This document shows, one piece after another, positions 4,630 to 6,115 of a stretch of DNA of 6,115 bases. The position numbers and the translations under genes were made by a program. The stretch comes from Bdellovibrionales bacterium RBG_16_40_8 (GTDB lineage Bacteria; Bdellovibrionota; Bdellovibrionia; Bdellovibrionales; UBA1609), in NCBI GenBank assembly GCA_001769925.1, contig MEPT01000043.1:3510-9624 (forward strand), written 5' to 3'. Every line of letters starts with the position of its first letter. The first letter of the stretch is position 1. The notes under the pieces were generated by a model. It had not been told where the DNA came from, searched no databases, and saw nothing but the letters and a program-made list of their open reading frames with translations.

Positions 4630-5694
4630 GTGTCAAAATATTTAAAAATATTTTTTTTAGCGGTGTTATTTTCATTTATCTGGGGGGCGTGGTGGGGGTT
4701 TTACCGTCTTGAGAAACACACTCCCCGTATCAAAAATAGTTCAGAAATTAGGTTACTAGCGCGCCAGGGGTTATTTACCCCTAAATTTATCGAGTATTAT
4801 AAAAAAACGTTTCATACTAAAATAGTTCTTACTGAAAAAAAAACCGAATATGAAGTATTGCGTGAAATCTTATCTAACTTTAACAGCTATGACATAATTC
4901 AAATCAACAGCTTTATAGTTAAATCATTTATCTTAGAAAATATTTTTTTGCCTCTTGAATTAGATGATATTTCACATTTTAAAGATATCTCAATAGATTT
5001 TAAAAATTTTGATTTTGATTCAGACAATAAATACCTGCTGCCAGTTTCTTGGGGGCTTAATGGTTTTTTAATAAATACCGAACAAATTTCACTAGCAAAC
5101 GAATCTCTCGATGAAATGTTAAGCAGTAAGGCTAAATTTTCTATACTCGCCTCACCGGTTGAGATATATAATATTGCAATAAAATTAAAGCCCATAATTA
5201 AAAATTGGATAGAAACCAGTCAAACCGAAGAGCTTCATAAAGAACTAAAAGAAATACGCTCACGTCTAACTATCTTATCAAGCGATTCGCGTAAACAAAT
5301 GCAAGATGGCTCGCTGAAATTAGCGCAAATGACAAACGGTAACGCAGCAAAACTAATCAGCGAAAACTCTTCATACCGTTTTGTGCTACCTAAAGAAAGA
5401 GCAACATTATGGATCAATCTATTAAGCGTAAGCCGTGGATCTCGTGATGCTAGACTTGCACATAGTTTTTTAAATAACCTTTTAAACACAAAAATTCATC
5501 GAAAACTTATTGAAGAAGCAGAAGAAGCTTCGGTGCTTGAATCATTAAATGCCAGTAATCTGCCTTTGTTACAAAAAGCAGAATTCATTAGACGTGTGCC
5601 ACTTTCAAGATTTGAGCTATTTATAAATCACGACGTCTTTGAGCCCACCTGGTCACAAGCCTTACGTAAAGAATGGTCTGAATTTGCTTATTAA
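4630..5694 (+). CDS. membrane-anchored PotD-like solute-binding protein (354 aa)
   Basis: An in-frame stop at 4624 leaves GTG at 4630 as the first usable start. There is no clear SD, which suggests coupling to the VWA gene 41 nt upstream. Residues 5-25 are one hydrophobic span (FFLAVLFSFIWGAWWG) with no lipobox and no good cleavage site, so it is probably a permanent anchor with the rest in the periplasm. Residues 38-345 follow PotD-type binding proteins in order: YDIIQINSF (87-95), KYLLPVSWGLNGFLIN (134-149), then FVLPKERATLWIN (251-263) and AHSFLNNLLN (277-286). By hand alignment to E. coli PotD from memory, Glu171 and Trp255 are kept (Glu178, Trp261), but Asp168, Trp229 and Asp257 become Ser175, Thr235 and Asn263. 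A polyamine ligand is therefore doubtful. The stop overlaps the next gene. Confidence 0.87.
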   Translation: MSKYLKIFFLAVLFSFIWGAWWGFYRLEKHTPRIKNSSEIRLLARQGLFTPKFIEYYKKTFHTKIVLTEKKTEYEVLREILSNFNSYDIIQINSFIVKSFILENIFLPLELDDISHFKDISIDFKNFDFDSDNKYLLPVSWGLNGFLINTEQISLANESLDEMLSSKAKFSILASPVEIYNIAIKLKPIIKNWIETSQTEELHKELKEIRSRLTILSSDSRKQMQDGSLKLAQMTNGNAAKLISENSSYRFVLPKERATLWINLLSVSRGSRDARLAHSFLNNLLNTKIHRKLIEEAEEASVLESLNASNLPLLQKAEFIRRVPLSRFELFINHDVFEPTWSQALRKEWSEFAY

Positions 5695-6115
5695 GCTAAT
5701 TCTTATAATTTCACATTGTATTGTGCTCTACGCAGAACCCTCGACATTTCGTTTACATGTACAAAGTGACTTTGAAAGTCTAGATCCCATTAACGCCGCA
5801 AGCTCTATCTCATCGTACGTTATTAACGCACTTTATGCCCCGCTTATGCGTTATCAAAATGAAAAACTTGAGCCCTTTGGCGCGCGAATATGCAAAAAAA
5901 TAAGTAGCCTGCACTACCACTGTGAGTTGAGAAAAGATTGGCTGTGGAGCGATGGAGTTAAAGTTACAAGTGAACAATTTGTTTACGGCTTTAGCCTAAT
6001 AAAAAATGAAAAATCACCACGACTAGATAATTTTTTAAATCTATTAGATGTTAAGGCAACTAACTCTAACAAACTTGATTTTTATCTCAAAACGGCAGAT
6101 CAAGATTTTTTATAT
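5684..6115 (+). CDS. OppA-like (family 5) solute-binding protein, 5' part
   Basis: This frame is open to the window edge (144 codons) and has no early ATG, so it is easily missed. I place the start at TTG 5684, which overlaps the end of the PotD-like gene by 11 bases and yields a compact signal peptide, MLIKLILIISHCIVLYA, with likely cleavage before EPST. No strong SD is seen, so translational coupling is likely. An in-frame CTG at 5678 or TTG at 5639 are alternatives. Family-5 (oligopeptide, dipeptide, nickel) binding-protein hallmarks follow: LHVQSDFESLDP (24-35), YVINALYAPLMRY (45-57), a beta strand ending HCELRKDWLWSDG (79-91) and VTSEQFVYGF (94-103). Cys70 and Cys80 flank one hairpin and might form a disulfide. 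The usual role is to deliver peptides to an ABC permease. The ligand here is unknown. Confidence 0.85.
   Translation, partial: MLIKLILIISHCIVLYAEPSTFRLHVQSDFESLDPINAASSISSYVINALYAPLMRYQNEKLEPFGARICKKISSLHYHCELRKDWLWSDGVKVTSEQFVYGFSLIKNEKSPRLDNFLNLLDVKATNSNKLDFYLKTADQDFLY

Noticed and set aside
4170..5489. Leftward open frames (4170-4352, 4243-4521, 4899-5195, 5235-5489) opposite the VWA and PotD-like genes
   Set aside because: They encode no recognisable domain, are antisense to well-supported genes and overlap each other.
5768..5780. Palindrome GACTTTGAAAGTC related to the AGACTT half-site
   Set aside because: It lies within the coding region of the OppA-like gene, where codons for DFES explain it. 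I see no reason to treat it as a control site.
1..6115. CRISPR array, insertion sequence, tRNA or rRNA
   Set aside because: I found no regularly spaced repeats, transposase-like frame, terminal inverted repeats with target duplication, or cloverleaf/rRNA-like sequence.

Overview
The window is an AT-rich stretch of a Gram-negative chromosome. Six of the seven genes with more than 60 codons in view start with an export signal or membrane anchor, and three of these look like lipoproteins. A von Willebrand A (VWA) lipoprotein carrying the VIDNSGSM and SDEDDFS motifs plus a C-terminal beta module is typical of predatory and related lineages once grouped as Deltaproteobacteria (Bdellovibrionota, Myxococcota). 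With the low GC, a Bdellovibrio/Bacteriovorax-like organism is my best guess. This is inference from protein style, not a phylogenetic result.

Layout. (1) Positions 1-73 hold the 5' end of a leftward gene for an exported protein, with a perfect Shine-Dalgarno (SD) sequence. (2) Positions 86-592 have no convincing gene, but contain two short stretches that resemble pieces of PilZ and peptidyl-tRNA hydrolase proteins, possibly relics. (3) Two rightward genes follow: a 68-residue lipoprotein (608-814) and an exported 183-residue protein of unknown function (938-1489). A probable 30-residue membrane microprotein (1547-1639) comes next. (4) A leftward 501-residue lipoprotein (1653-3158) ends in a CHAP/NlpC-like cysteine hydrolase domain with a visible Cys-His pair. 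(5) The divergent intergenic region 3159-3448 is rich in regulatory signals: an extended -10 promoter with a 13-bp inverted repeat in its spacer, a tandem 10-bp repeat with the same core, and a 12-bp palindrome. (6) A rightward cluster follows: the VWA lipoprotein (3449-4588), a membrane-anchored PotD-like solute-binding protein (4630-5694, GTG start), and an OppA-like solute-binding protein (from 5684, TTG start, overlapping its neighbour by 11 bases and cut by the window edge).

How the genes may work together. The rightward cluster joins a MIDAS-type surface or periplasmic protein to two binding proteins of different structural classes, with no permease or ATPase in view. The PotD-like protein has lost several residues that bind polyamine in E. 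coli PotD and keeps an apparently uncleaved N-terminal anchor. It may therefore be a ligand sensor or a bespoke transport component rather than a polyamine importer. The divergently transcribed lipoprotein hydrolase would act on peptidoglycan or a peptide/amide bond in the envelope. Whether the two sides share regulation through the intergenic repeats is a testable hypothesis, not something the sequence proves.
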